From Deltaproteobacteria bacterium (GTDB lineage: Bacteria > Desulfobacterota > Binatia > UBA12015): a stretch of DNA of 48,103 bases. The notes under the pieces were generated by a model. That model saw nothing but the letters and a program-made list of their open reading frames with translations. It was not told where the DNA came from and made no database searches. The stretch lies in assembly GCA_016874795.1 (NCBI GenBank), contig VGTG01000024.1:1-48103 (forward strand), in the 5' to 3' direction. Shown one piece after another: positions 25,218-33,336 of the stretch. Each line of letters opens with the position of its first letter. Position 1 is the first letter of the stretch. The position numbers and the translations under genes were made by a program.

Positions 25218-26117
25218 TCAGGGGGACGCGGCCGTCGCGCGAAGGCCGCCGCGCACGGCGAAGTCTTCGAGGAGATCGATGGCCTCCTCGACCGTCTCCG
25301 ACCAGAAGAGCGCCGGCACGTTGACGATCGTGACGCCGATCCGCTCGAGGCGCGGCAGGAGATCGACGAGCTCCGCGACCGAGCGCGCGCCGCCGCCGCT
25401 CGCGACGCCGATCCGCGTCGGATCGCGTCCCGCACTCTCCGCCTCGCGCCGTACCTCGTCGATCGCGCGCTCGAGCGTCGCGAGATCGCGCGGGGCCGCG
25501 AGCCAGCCGTCGCCGCGCCGGCCCACGCGGCGCAGCGCCTTCGGGCTGTCGCCGCCGATCCAGATCGGCAGCGGACGCTGCGCGGGCTTCGGGGAGAACG
25601 CCGCGTCGCGAAGCCCGTGGAAGCGGCCTTCGAAGTGGACCGTTTCCTCCGTCCAGAGCGCCCGCAAGAGATCGATCGCCTCGTCCGTGCGCGCGCCGCG
25701 CTCGCGGAACGGAACGCCGAGAAGCTCGAACTCCTCGCGTAGCCAGCCGCTCGCGACGCCGAGGAGGACGCGCCCGCCCGAGAGCACGTCGACCGTCGCG
25801 ATCGCCTTCGCGAGCGCCACCGGGTGATGATACGGCAGCACGACTACCGCCGAGCCGAGCCGCACGCGCTTCGTCGCCGCGGCGACGAAGGCGAGCGTCG
25901 CGCCGACGTCGAGCACGGGATCGTTCACGTCGTACGGAAAGCTTCCGCCGTAGGGGTAGGGCGTCTCGATCCGTCGCGGGAACACGAGGTGCTCCGCCGT
26001 CCACACGACGTCGTAGCCGAGCCGGTCGGCGGCGCTCGCCATCGCGCGAATCCGCTCACCGACCTCTGCGCCGCGCGCCTTCGGGCCGAACTGCGGCAGT
26101 GCGACGCCGAACTGCAT
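25218..26117 (-). CDS. LLM-class F420/FMN-dependent oxidoreductase
   Basis: 299 aa from ATG 26117, overlapping the upstream stop as TGATG. It has the luciferase-like TIM barrel text MQFGVALPQFGPKA, VVWTAEHLVFPRR, RVRLGSAVVVLPYHHPVALAKAIATVDVLSGGRVLLGVASGW and LPIWIGGDSPKALRRVGRRGDGW. This subgroup (TIGR03619-like naming in databases) reduces or oxygenates unknown small substrates; choice between F420 and FMN cannot be made from sequence. Operon partners suggest a degradation step. Confidence 0.9.
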   Translation of the reverse strand: MQFGVALPQFGPKARGAEVGERIRAMASAADRLGYDVVWTAEHLVFPRRIETPYPYGGSFPYDVNDPVLDVGATLAFVAAATKRVRLGSAVVVLPYHHPVALAKAIATVDVLSGGRVLLGVASGWLREEFELLGVPFRERGARTDEAIDLLRALWTEETVHFEGRFHGLRDAAFSPKPAQRPLPIWIGGDSPKALRRVGRRGDGWLAAPRDLATLERAIDEVRREAESAGRDPTRIGVASGGGARSVAELVDLLPRLERIGVTIVNVPALFWSETVEEAIDLLEDFAVRGGLRATAASP

Positions 26118-26629
26118 CAAGCAGCGTGCCGCGCCTGCATCTCGAACGTGTTGCGGAACGGACCGAGGAGGCCGATGCGGATGAACGCCTGGTAGAGGTC
26201 CGTCGTCTGCGCTCGACCGTCGCCGGGGCGGAGCACGTCGACGACGCGCACGCCGAGCTCGGGACGCTCGCGCTCGAACCGTCGCGCGCGCTCGAGCCGC
26301 ATCTCCCACTCCTCGAGGGACGACGTCATGAAGCCCGTGTGGTCGGCCCAGTCTCCTTCGATCTTCTCGAGCTCGCCGAGAGCCGCGTCGAGCGCGCCGT
26401 CCGCGTTGCGGAGCCGCGCGAGCGCTTCCGTGAGCGAGCCCGCCGCGGGCACGGGGCGGAAGTAGAGCGCCGCCGCGTGGAAGTCGCCGGTCAGCCGATA
26501 GCCGAGCAGGTACGGCTTCGCGACGAACTTGTCCCACCCGAAGAGCGTGTCGATGCACTCCTCGAGCGAGGGCAGCCGCTCCGGAGGAACGGCGAAGTTG
26601 ACGTGATTCCAGCGATGCTCCGTCGACAT
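26117..26629 (-). CDS. VOC/glyoxalase-like protein
   Basis: 170 aa from ATG 26629 (MSTEHRWNHVNFAVPPERL). The frame is open further upstream but that text is serine-rich shadow sequence. RWNHVNFAVPP with a metal-position His and FHAAALYFRPVP resemble strand 1 and a later strand of vicinal-oxygen-chelate domains, but other typical ligands are not clear. The C-terminal third is helical (GDWADHTGFMTSSLEEWEMR). It ends in a TGATG overlap with the LLM gene, so the two proteins are made together. Function unassigned; a dioxygenase or lyase accessory role is possible. Confidence 0.7.
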   Translation of the reverse strand: MSTEHRWNHVNFAVPPERLPSLEECIDTLFGWDKFVAKPYLLGYRLTGDFHAAALYFRPVPAAGSLTEALARLRNADGALDAALGELEKIEGDWADHTGFMTSSLEEWEMRLERARRFERERPELGVRVVDVLRPGDGRAQTTDLYQAFIRIGLLGPFRNTFEMQARHAA

Positions 26630-26678
26630 CGAGGGCCTACGCTCGCTTCCGCACCATACAAGGCACTCCTCGCGGGAC

Positions 26679-28373
26679 TCAAGACGATCCGGCGGGAGCG
26701 ACGACGGCGCCGGGCCGCTCGTCCGTCGTCTCCCCGGCGACGACGAGCTCGCGTCCGCCGACGAGAACGAGCTCGATCCCATCCGCACGAACGACGTACC
26801 GCTCGGTGTCGGCCGGGAAGTCGCGGACGCGCTCCGGACGGCGCATCGCCACGCGCTCGGGATCGAAGCACGTGACGTCGGCGACGGCGCCGGGCACGAG
26901 GCGCCCGCGGTCCGGGATCCCGTAGATGCGCGCCGGCATCGCGGAGAGCCGTCGTACCGCTTCCTCCCACGAGAAGAGACCGCGCTCGCGCACCCAGTAG
27001 CCGAGGAGGTGCGTCGCGTAGCCCGCGTCGCAGAGGATCGAAACGTGCGCGCCCGCGTCCGAGAGCGCGATCAGCGCCTCGGGCTCGCGCAGGAGCGCGC
27101 CGACGCGCTCCTCGTCGAAGTTGAGGAGCGTCATCGAGAAGCGCGCCTTCAGCTCCTCGGCGCGCGAGAGGTCGAGCAGCGCGTCCGCTTCGTCGCCGCC
27201 GCGCTCCCGCGCGATTTCCGAGAGCGTACGGCCGACGAGCGAAGCGTGCTCGGGCCGCGTTGCGTGCTCGAGCACGGCGGAAGCCCAGCGCTTCGCCGAG
27301 GGCGACTCGGGCCGGCCGAGGGCTTCGCGACGGAAGGTCTCGCGGAACTCGGCTTCGGCGAGGAGTGCCAGGCGCTCCGCAGTCGAACCCGCGCCGCGGA
27401 ACCGTCGCCAGCACGGCAGGACGTCGAGCGAAGCGCAGCCCGTCTCGAGATCGAAGTCGAAGCGCATCGGGCGGCACGAGACCTGCGGGTGCACCTGCGC
27501 GCCGCTCTCACGGCCGCGACGAAGATCCGCGAGCACGCCGTCCCAGACGCCTTCGCGATCGGGGAGGTCGAGGATCGCGCTGAAGCTGACCGGTCGCCTC
27601 GAAGCGCGCGATAGCTCCTGCAGGAACGCGAGCTCGTCGGTCGAGAGCGGAAAGGTCTCCGGCGTGATCTCGAGCACGCCGCGCCCGCTCTCCGCCATCG
27701 CCGCGACGAGCGACGCGAGCTCCGCGCGGTCCGCCCGGCGGCTCGGGACCGGCCGCCCGCCTTCGCCGACGTGTCCGGGCGAACGCGACGTTGCGAGGCC
27801 GAGCGCGCCGGCCGCCATCGCTTGGCGAACCGCGTCCTGCATGCGCGCGATCTCGTCGCCCGTCGCCGTGCGCTCGTACGCGGCGTCGCCGAGGACGTCC
27901 GCGCGGAGCGGCGAGTGACCGAGGAGCACGCCGACGTTCGGTCCGAGCGGACGGCGGCGGAGCGCTTCGAGGTACTGCGGGAACGTCTCCCATTCCCAGA
28001 CGACGCCCGCGCAGAGGCTCGCGTACGGCATGCCCTCGACGTGCTCGAGCATGCGCAGGAGCGAGTCGCGGCGCGAGCTCGGGCAGGGTGCCAGGCCGAA
28101 GCCGCAGTTGCCGAGGACGACGGTCGTGACGCCGTGCCACGGCGACGGCGTGCACAAGCGATCCCACGTCACCTGCGCGTCGTAGTGCGTGTGCACGTCG
28201 ACGAAGCCGGGCGCGACGATGCACCCGGCGACGTCGATCTCGCGGCGCGCCCGACCGTCGAAGAGACCGGTGCCGAGGATGCGACCCTCGTGCACGACGA
28301 CGTCGCCGGTCCGCGAGGGAAGGCCGGTGCCGTCGCAGATGGTTCCGCCGCGCAGCACCAGATCGACGGTCAT
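26679..28373 (-). CDS. D-aminoacylase/N-acyl-D-amino-acid deacylase-type amidohydrolase
   Basis: 564 aa from ATG 28373. The amidohydrolase core begins VDLVLRGGTICDGTGLPSRTGDV, then VAPGFVDVHTHYDAQVTWD (metal His-x-His). Later come TSRSPGHVGEGG, SDAGAHVSILCDAGYATHLLGYWVRERG (metal Asp and His of the family) and the C-terminal beta cap GRLVPGAVADVTCFDPERV. It hydrolyses amide or cyclic imide bonds with zinc. Environmental relatives sit in catabolic operons and are rarely true D-aminoacylases. Its stop is 49 bp from the VOC-like gene and the nitroreductase stop is 9 bp ahead. Confidence 0.9.
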   Translation of the reverse strand: MTVDLVLRGGTICDGTGLPSRTGDVVVHEGRILGTGLFDGRARREIDVAGCIVAPGFVDVHTHYDAQVTWDRLCTPSPWHGVTTVVLGNCGFGLAPCPSSRRDSLLRMLEHVEGMPYASLCAGVVWEWETFPQYLEALRRRPLGPNVGVLLGHSPLRADVLGDAAYERTATGDEIARMQDAVRQAMAAGALGLATSRSPGHVGEGGRPVPSRRADRAELASLVAAMAESGRGVLEITPETFPLSTDELAFLQELSRASRRPVSFSAILDLPDREGVWDGVLADLRRGRESGAQVHPQVSCRPMRFDFDLETGCASLDVLPCWRRFRGAGSTAERLALLAEAEFRETFRREALGRPESPSAKRWASAVLEHATRPEHASLVGRTLSEIARERGGDEADALLDLSRAEELKARFSMTLLNFDEERVGALLREPEALIALSDAGAHVSILCDAGYATHLLGYWVRERGLFSWEEAVRRLSAMPARIYGIPDRGRLVPGAVADVTCFDPERVAMRRPERVRDFPADTERYVVRADGIELVLVGGRELVVAGETTDERPGAVVAPAGSS

Positions 28374-28382
28374 CGCGCCGCT

Positions 28383-29042
28383 CTACTTGAAGCTCTCGCC
28401 CCAGCGGTCCGCGAAAGCGAGCTTCTCGACGGGGCGCCGCGAGATCGGTCCGTGTCCGCGCAGCTGCGGATACCCGATGGGAATCGCGGCGGCCGTGGCC
28501 CACGGCTCGGGGATCTGCAGGAGCGCGCGCACTTCGTCCTCGCAAGCGCAGAGGAGCGTCGTCAGCACGCAGCCGAGCCCTTCCGCCCGGCACGCGAGTA
28601 GCAGGTTCTCGACCGCGGGGTAGATCGACGCGCCGCCGACGACCGAGATCCGGCTCAAGCCCGCGTCCGTGATCGCCATGAGCTCCGGATTGAAGCAGAA
28701 CACGAGGATCGCCGGCGTCTCCGCGAAGTGCGCGGCGAGGTAATCGCCGGCGCGCAGGATGCGCTCTTGCTTCGCCTTCTGCTCCTCCGGCTGTCCCTCG
28801 ATCCGCCGCCGGTGTCCGGTGGAGTAGAGCGTCCAGCGCTCCTCGTAGAGCGCGCCGAGCCGCTCGCGCAGACGCGGCTCGCGGACGATGACGACGCGCC
28901 AGGGTTGCACGTTGCCGCCGGTCGGCGCGTACGAAGCGGCTTGCACGATGCGGTGCAGCACGTCGTCGGGAATCGGGTCGGGACGCAGCCGACGCACCGC
29001 GCGCAGCGTGCTCATGGCCTCGAACAATCCGATCTCCGGCAT
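28383..29042 (-). CDS. Nitroreductase-family FMN protein
   Basis: 219 aa from ATG 29042, with gagaggagg upstream. It has AMSTLRAVRRLRPDPIPDDVLHRIV, then SYAPTGGNVQPWRVVIVRE (FMN phosphate site) and YPAVENLLLACRAEGLGCVLTTLL, ending in AIPIGYPQLRGHGPISRRPVEKL. This is the nitroreductase/dehalogenase fold, a homodimer using FMN and NAD(P)H. It is the first gene of the minus-strand operon leading to the CoA-transferase. The substrate is unknown. Confidence 0.91.
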   Translation of the reverse strand: MPEIGLFEAMSTLRAVRRLRPDPIPDDVLHRIVQAASYAPTGGNVQPWRVVIVREPRLRERLGALYEERWTLYSTGHRRRIEGQPEEQKAKQERILRAGDYLAAHFAETPAILVFCFNPELMAITDAGLSRISVVGGASIYPAVENLLLACRAEGLGCVLTTLLCACEDEVRALLQIPEPWATAAAIPIGYPQLRGHGPISRRPVEKLAFADRWGESFK

Positions 29043-29072
29043 CCGCTTCCTCCTCTCCGTACGATTGCTGGA

Positions 29073-29121
29073 TTTACAGCTCCACGGAACGGGTATACAA
29101 GTCGGCGCAGAACACGTTCCG
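29073..29121. promoter_or_regulatory. Candidate divergent promoter/operator for nitroreductase operon and DUF1329 gene
   Basis: A TATACA (29094-29099) lies 15 bp after TTTACA (29073-29078), a weak -35/-10 pair pointing to the DUF1329 gene. The -10 is flanked by a perfect 7-bp inverted repeat, cggaacg (29085-29091) and cgttccg (29115-29121). The only AT-rich spot in this 120-bp divergent gap. Confidence 0.35.
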
Positions 29122-29162
29122 CGAACTCCCACCTTTCGATTGTCGTTCGGAGGATCCCATCC

Positions 29163-30563
29163 ATGAGAACACGACTCGTTCCGTCCGGAGTCGCGCTCGT
29201 CGTCGCGATCACGGCGGCTCTCCTCGTTCCCTCGCCCGCGCGGGCGACTCTCACCGACGTGCAGGAGGCACCCGAGGGAACGGTCCTCGGCAAGGACAAC
29301 TGGAAGATCGCCGAGGGGCTGCTGCCGCCGGAGATCCTCGAGCTCTACAAGAAGGGCGAGTACTCGAGCCCGATCCGCAAGCTCGAGGGCAAGAAGGGCA
29401 CGATCTACTCGCCCGAGCTGGTCGAGGCATCGAAGAAGAACGCGGGCAAGTTCCGCGTGGACGAGAACGGTACGGTCATCGACGTCGACACGGGCGAACG
29501 TCCCGACGTGATCATCGGCTGGCCGTTCCCCGACATCGACGCGAACGACCCGCAGGCCGGCGCCAAGGTGATGTGGAACTACCTCTACACGCTGTACTGG
29601 GCGGGCTCGTTCCACACGGAATCCCCGATCAACTGGATCTCGCGCGACTCGGGCATCCTCCGGCGCATCAGCGTCGACGTGCACTTCAAGTACTACGACG
29701 GACAGCCGCCGCCGTTCCAGGAGAAGATCGGCGAGAACGACCTGAACATCCTCTCCCGCACGATGGCGCTCGTCCGCGAGCCCGCGGACGTGGAGGGCAT
29801 CGTGAGCCTCAACTGGCGGTATCGCGAGGGCGACAAGCAGGATCAGGCGTGGTCCTACGTGCCCGCCCTTCGCCGCGTGCGACCGATCAATCCCGCGAAC
29901 CGAGCCGACGGCTTCCTCGGCTCGGACATCTCGCAGGACGACGGACCGTACTTCGACGGCAAGCCGGAGGACTTCAACTTCAAGCTGATCGGCGAAGGCT
30001 ACATGCTCGGGACGTTCGAGAACGACGGGCTCGAGGACCCGGGGAAGCCGGTCCCGTTGACGGAGAACACCGAGATCTCCGACCTGATCGACGGCAGCGA
30101 CACCGGCTGGCGCGTCTCGTATCCCAACGTCGACCTGATCGCGTCGCAGGACGAGAGCTGGAAGCCCGGCGAAGGCCTCGTCGCGTGGGCGCCGACGTAC
30201 CTCGCGCTGATCCCGCGGCCCGTGTGGATCGTCGAGGCCGTGCCGAAGAACCCGTACTACCTCTACGGGAAGCAGATCATGTACTTCGACAAGGAGAGCT
30301 TCCGCGGCTACTGGAAGAGCAAGTTCGACTGGAAGGGATCCGTGCTCGCGAACTGGCAGCTTCCCGAGTCGCTCTTCCAGAAGGTCGAAGGCGGACCGAT
30401 CGAGTACATGCGCATGGGCAAGATCGGCGGCGCCGGCGTCATGAACAACTTCAAGCAGGACCGCGCTACGGTGTCCGGCCTGCCGACCGCCGACACCGAG
30501 TGGTACGTCGACCTTCCGGACGAGATCTTCGAGACGTCGCGGATCATCCGGGAAGGGAAGTGA
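29163..30563 (+). CDS. DUF1329 outer-membrane-associated lipid-binding protein
   Basis: 466 aa from ATG 29163 with a cggagga site. The signal peptide (MRTRLVPSGVALVVAITAALLVPSPARA, cleavage after about 28) is followed by the DUF1329 fold: GYSSPI-like region, DVIIGWPFPDIDANDP, GSFHTESPINWISRD, WSYVPALRRVRPINPANRADGFLGSDISQDDGPYF, and RPVWIVEAVPKNPYYLYGKQIMYFD. Members resemble LolB/LppX-type lipid carriers and occur beside steroid, hydrocarbon and RND-transporter genes. Function is inferred as carriage of a hydrophobic molecule in the periplasm. It overlaps the GST-like gene by GTGA. Confidence 0.92.
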   Translation: MRTRLVPSGVALVVAITAALLVPSPARATLTDVQEAPEGTVLGKDNWKIAEGLLPPEILELYKKGEYSSPIRKLEGKKGTIYSPELVEASKKNAGKFRVDENGTVIDVDTGERPDVIIGWPFPDIDANDPQAGAKVMWNYLYTLYWAGSFHTESPINWISRDSGILRRISVDVHFKYYDGQPPPFQEKIGENDLNILSRTMALVREPADVEGIVSLNWRYREGDKQDQAWSYVPALRRVRPINPANRADGFLGSDISQDDGPYFDGKPEDFNFKLIGEGYMLGTFENDGLEDPGKPVPLTENTEISDLIDGSDTGWRVSYPNVDLIASQDESWKPGEGLVAWAPTYLALIPRPVWIVEAVPKNPYYLYGKQIMYFDKESFRGYWKSKFDWKGSVLANWQLPESLFQKVEGGPIEYMRMGKIGGAGVMNNFKQDRATVSGLPTADTEWYVDLPDEIFETSRIIREGK

Positions 30564-31348
30564 GCTCGGGCCCGCCTTCCGTCGTCCTGCATCAGTTCCT
30601 CGCGTCGCACTTCAACGAGAAGGCGCGCTGGGCGTTGGACTGGAAGGGCGTCGTGCATCACCGGCGAACCTATTTGCCGGGGCCCCATGCGCCCGGGCTG
30701 CTCCGCCTGTCGCGACAGACCTCGACGCCCGTGCTGCAGATCGACGGCGAGGTCGTCGCCGGCTCCGCGCGCATCGTGGACGCTCTCGAGCGCCGTGTTC
30801 CGGAGCGTCCGCTCTACCCGGCGGACCCTTCGGCGCGTCGTCAGGCTTTGGAGATTCAGGCGCAGTTCGACGCCGAGGTCGGCCCGGCGGCCCGGACGGC
30901 GGTCTTCTCCGTCCTGCTGAAGGAGCCGGACTACATCTGTCTTCTCTTCTCGCGAAGCAAGCCGAAGCTCGCCCAGGCTTTGTATCGCGGGCTCTTTCCT
31001 GCGACGAAGCGTTTGATGGCCCGTGCCAACGGAGTGACGGGTGCACGAGAGGTCGACCGCGCGTTCCAGCGAAGCGGCCGTGCGCTCGACTTCGTCGCCG
31101 AGACCGCCGGCAGCGCGGGTCCGCTCGTCGGCGATTCGTTCAGCGTCGCCGACCTGACTTGCGCCTCGCTGCTCGCGGTGCTCGTCGATCCTCCGCATCC
31201 GGACATGGCGTTGCCGCGCCCGATGCCGGCGAGGCTCGAAGACTTTCGCGCGCGCTGGGCCGAGCACGAGGGAGCGCGCTGGGTGCTCGGGCAGTACGAG
31301 CGCTTTCGTCCCCCTCGAGCTCTGGACGCGGCGAGCGCCGGCGCGTAG
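30560..31348 (+). CDS. Glutathione S-transferase-like protein
   Basis: 262 aa from GTG 30560, in a GTGA overlap with the DUF1329 stop. The thioredoxin-fold N-terminus reads VVLHQFLASHFNEKARWALDWKGVVHHRRTYLPG, with S/N at the active-site turn. A cis-Pro follows in TSTPVLQIDGEVVAGSARIVDALE, which is the glutathione gamma-Glu binding segment. The helical C-domain has GDSFSVADLTCASLLAVLV. It conjugates or reduces hydrophobic electrophiles. Coupling to DUF1329 suggests handling of the same lipophilic substrate. Confidence 0.86.
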   Translation: MSSGPPSVVLHQFLASHFNEKARWALDWKGVVHHRRTYLPGPHAPGLLRLSRQTSTPVLQIDGEVVAGSARIVDALERRVPERPLYPADPSARRQALEIQAQFDAEVGPAARTAVFSVLLKEPDYICLLFSRSKPKLAQALYRGLFPATKRLMARANGVTGAREVDRAFQRSGRALDFVAETAGSAGPLVGDSFSVADLTCASLLAVLVDPPHPDMALPRPMPARLEDFRARWAEHEGARWVLGQYERFRPPRALDAASAGA

Positions 31349-31363
31349 CCGAGACTTCGTCCA

Positions 31364-31516
31364 TCAGGGAATCACGGGCGGCGTTCCGGCGATCCGGTGC
31401 GCGATGCGGAGCGCGCTCGCGATGATGGTCAGCGTCGGGTCGTCGCCGGAGCTCGTCGGGAACACGCTGCCGTCCGTCGCGTAGAGGTTGTCGAGGTCGT
31501 GGAGGCGGCCGTCGGG
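31364..31516 (-). pseudogene. C-terminal fragment of a GMC oxidoreductase
   Basis: About 50 residues read DGRLHDLDNLYATDGSVFPT, then SGDDPTLTIIASALRIAHRI to a TGA. This is the FAD-proximal C-terminal signature of glucose-methanol-choline oxidoreductases (DNLYVxDGSVFPTS...NPTLTI). Nothing upstream on this strand continues the family; the next gene (LLM) begins about 60 bp away. The rest of a gene of about 1.6 kb has been deleted. Confidence 0.62.
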
Positions 31517-31578
31517 TGCTGCCCGAGAGGCAGATCGCGCATCGCGTTCTCGAGCGGCAGGCCGCGTCGCGCGCCGCG

Positions 31579-32556
31579 TCAGCGCAGCGCGGGCATCACC
31601 TCGGACTCGATCAGCCGCAGGCTCTCCCACGCGAGATCCGGGTCGAGGCCGCCCATCAGCGGATGCAGCACGACCGAGCCCATCGGACCGAGTGCGCGAG
31701 CGCGCAGGGCGAGCTCTTCCGGAGTCAGCACCAGATAGCGGCCCGAGCGACGCAGCTCGTCTGCATCCGAGACGACCGCGTAGGGACTCGCCATTCCGGC
31801 GCCTGCGAGCCACGCGCCGTACGCGTTCGTCTCGTGCAGCGCGTGCGGTGCGATGCGGCGCCACGCGGCGTCGGGATCCTTCGCGACGTGCACGAAGAGG
31901 CCGAGGCTCGGCGCCGCGGGTCCGGGATCGGGCTTGCCGATCTTGCGGCACTCTTCGCGGTACATCTCCTGCGCCTCCGGCGTCGAGGCGACGTAGTAGT
32001 CCGCGAAGCGCGCCGCGCGACGCGCCGCGACGCGCGTCGAGCCGCCCATGAAGAGGGGAGGGCGCGGCTGCCGCACCGGACGCGGCGTCACGCGGACCGT
32101 GCGTCCTCGGTACTCGAAGGGCTCGCCCGTCCACGCCTTCTCGAGGAACGGAATGATCTCGTCCATCGCCGGCCCGCGATCGCGGAGCGTGCGGCCGAAC
32201 GCCGCGAACTCGGACTCGACGTAGCCCGCGGCGAGGACCGGGATGACGCGGCCGTTGCTCAGGATGTCGACCACCGCGAGGTCCTCGGCGAGCCGGATCG
32301 GATCGTGCAACGGCGCGATCAGCGCCGAGAGCATGATCTGCACGCTCTTCGTGCGCGCCGCGATCGCGCCGCACATCACGAGCGGCGAGGGCAGGTAGCC
32401 GTCGGGCGAGCCGTGGTGCTCCGAGACGACGACGGAGGCGAAGCCACGCGCGTCCGCCCAGGCACACTGCTCGAGAGCGGCCGCAGCGAGGTCCGCCGAG
32501 GAAGCCTGTCCGAACGGCGGACAGCGCAGGTCGTAGCGTAGGTGGAACATCGTCAT
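31579..32556 (-). CDS. LLM-class flavin-dependent oxidoreductase
   Basis: 325 aa from ATG 32556 (MTMFHLRYDLRCP). The TIM-barrel text includes WADARGFASVVVSEHHGSPDGYLPSPL, LIAPLHDPIRLAEDLAVVDILSNGRVIPVLAAGY and PRPPLFMGGSTRVAARRAARFADYY. The H-H-G segment is typical of the alkanal monooxygenase/F420 superfamily. The C-terminus ends in a helix. It is a different subgroup from the LLM gene at 25218. The divergent zinc-finger protein starts 105 bp away. Confidence 0.88.
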   Translation of the reverse strand: MTMFHLRYDLRCPPFGQASSADLAAAALEQCAWADARGFASVVVSEHHGSPDGYLPSPLVMCGAIAARTKSVQIMLSALIAPLHDPIRLAEDLAVVDILSNGRVIPVLAAGYVESEFAAFGRTLRDRGPAMDEIIPFLEKAWTGEPFEYRGRTVRVTPRPVRQPRPPLFMGGSTRVAARRAARFADYYVASTPEAQEMYREECRKIGKPDPGPAAPSLGLFVHVAKDPDAAWRRIAPHALHETNAYGAWLAGAGMASPYAVVSDADELRRSGRYLVLTPEELALRARALGPMGSVVLHPLMGGLDPDLAWESLRLIESEVMPALR

Positions 32557-32660
32557 GGCGTGCCCCCCGCCCGCTGCCTTGCGGGTGCACCGAGCCTTGC
32601 AACGAGCGACGCCCGCGTGCAAGCGTTCCTTCGGGGAGCGAGATCGCAGGAGGGTCGATC

Positions 32661-33227
32661 GTGTTCTGGAAGCGCTGCAGCACGTGCAAGAAAGAGATCA
32701 ACTTCGGTGCGCTCCACTACGTCTGCAGCGTGTCCACCTGCAATCGCAAGGGCACGGACTTCATTTTTTGCTCGACCGATTGTTGGGATGCGCACGTGCC
32801 GACGTTCCGGCATCGCGACGCGTGGGCCGAGGAGCGTCGCGCCCCGCGAGCGGGAAGTAGCGAGGCGCCGCCACCACGTCGCGCGCCGCCGGTGGCACCA
32901 CCTCCGAGCGTGAGCGCGCCGCGCCCGTCTTCGCCCGTGCCCGTCGAGCGGCCCCTCTCGACGTCGAGCGGCGGATTCGTCGACCCGGCGCAGCCCGTTG
33001 CGGAGCCGCCCGGGCTGGAGCCGGTGCTGCACGATCGAGCGCGCATTCCCCGTGAGATCCTCGTCGTCGCGAGCAAGCTCAAGGCATACATCCGCGCCCG
33101 CTCGGACATGAACACATCGGACGCCGTCCTCGAGGTCCTGTCGGAGCGCCTGCGCGACCTGTGCGACGGCGCGATCCATCACGCGGCAGCCTCGGGTCGC
33201 AAGACGGTGATGGATCGCGACTTCTGA
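32661..33227 (+). CDS. Zinc-finger protein with a C-terminal histone-fold domain
   Basis: 188 aa from GTG 32661, with aggaggg 6 bp upstream. Residues 1-55 form a zinc-binding module: C6-x2-C9, C22-x4-C27, C37-x3-C41, with H45 and H51 (FCSTDCWDAHVPTFRH), of MYND/HIT-like spacing. A Pro/Ala/Ser-rich linker (about 62-125) is disordered. The C-terminal about 60 residues (PREILVVASKLKAYIRARS ... SDAVLEVLSERLRDLC ... SGRKTVMDRDF) read like a histone fold. They have a short helix, a long central helix, and the R-K-T-V-x-x-x-D end that in archaeal histones is GRKTVKAED. I infer a DNA-associated or nucleoid role; function has not been shown for this architecture as far as I know. Confidence 0.78.
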   Translation: MFWKRCSTCKKEINFGALHYVCSVSTCNRKGTDFIFCSTDCWDAHVPTFRHRDAWAEERRAPRAGSSEAPPPRRAPPVAPPPSVSAPRPSSPVPVERPLSTSSGGFVDPAQPVAEPPGLEPVLHDRARIPREILVVASKLKAYIRARSDMNTSDAVLEVLSERLRDLCDGAIHHAAASGRKTVMDRDF

Positions 33228-33270
33228 GCCGGGCTCGACTCCGGGCTTGACCCGAGCGCGGGTTCGAGGC

Positions 33271-33317
33271 AAAGGATCCTGAGAACGGCGTTCTCGCATC
33301 CGAGAACGAGGATCTTT
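33271..33317. promoter_or_regulatory. Palindromic operator candidate ahead of the acyl-CoA dehydrogenase operon
   Basis: A perfect palindrome gagaacggcgttctc (33281-33295) is followed by another gagaacg (33302-33308). Outer arms aaaggatcct (33271-33280) and aggatcttt (about 33309-33317) are roughly complementary. A TTGACC lies at 33247-33252 without a good -10. The TetR gene in the same operon is the obvious candidate repressor. Confidence 0.42.
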
Positions 33318-33336
33318 CACCGCGAAGGGAGGCCGC

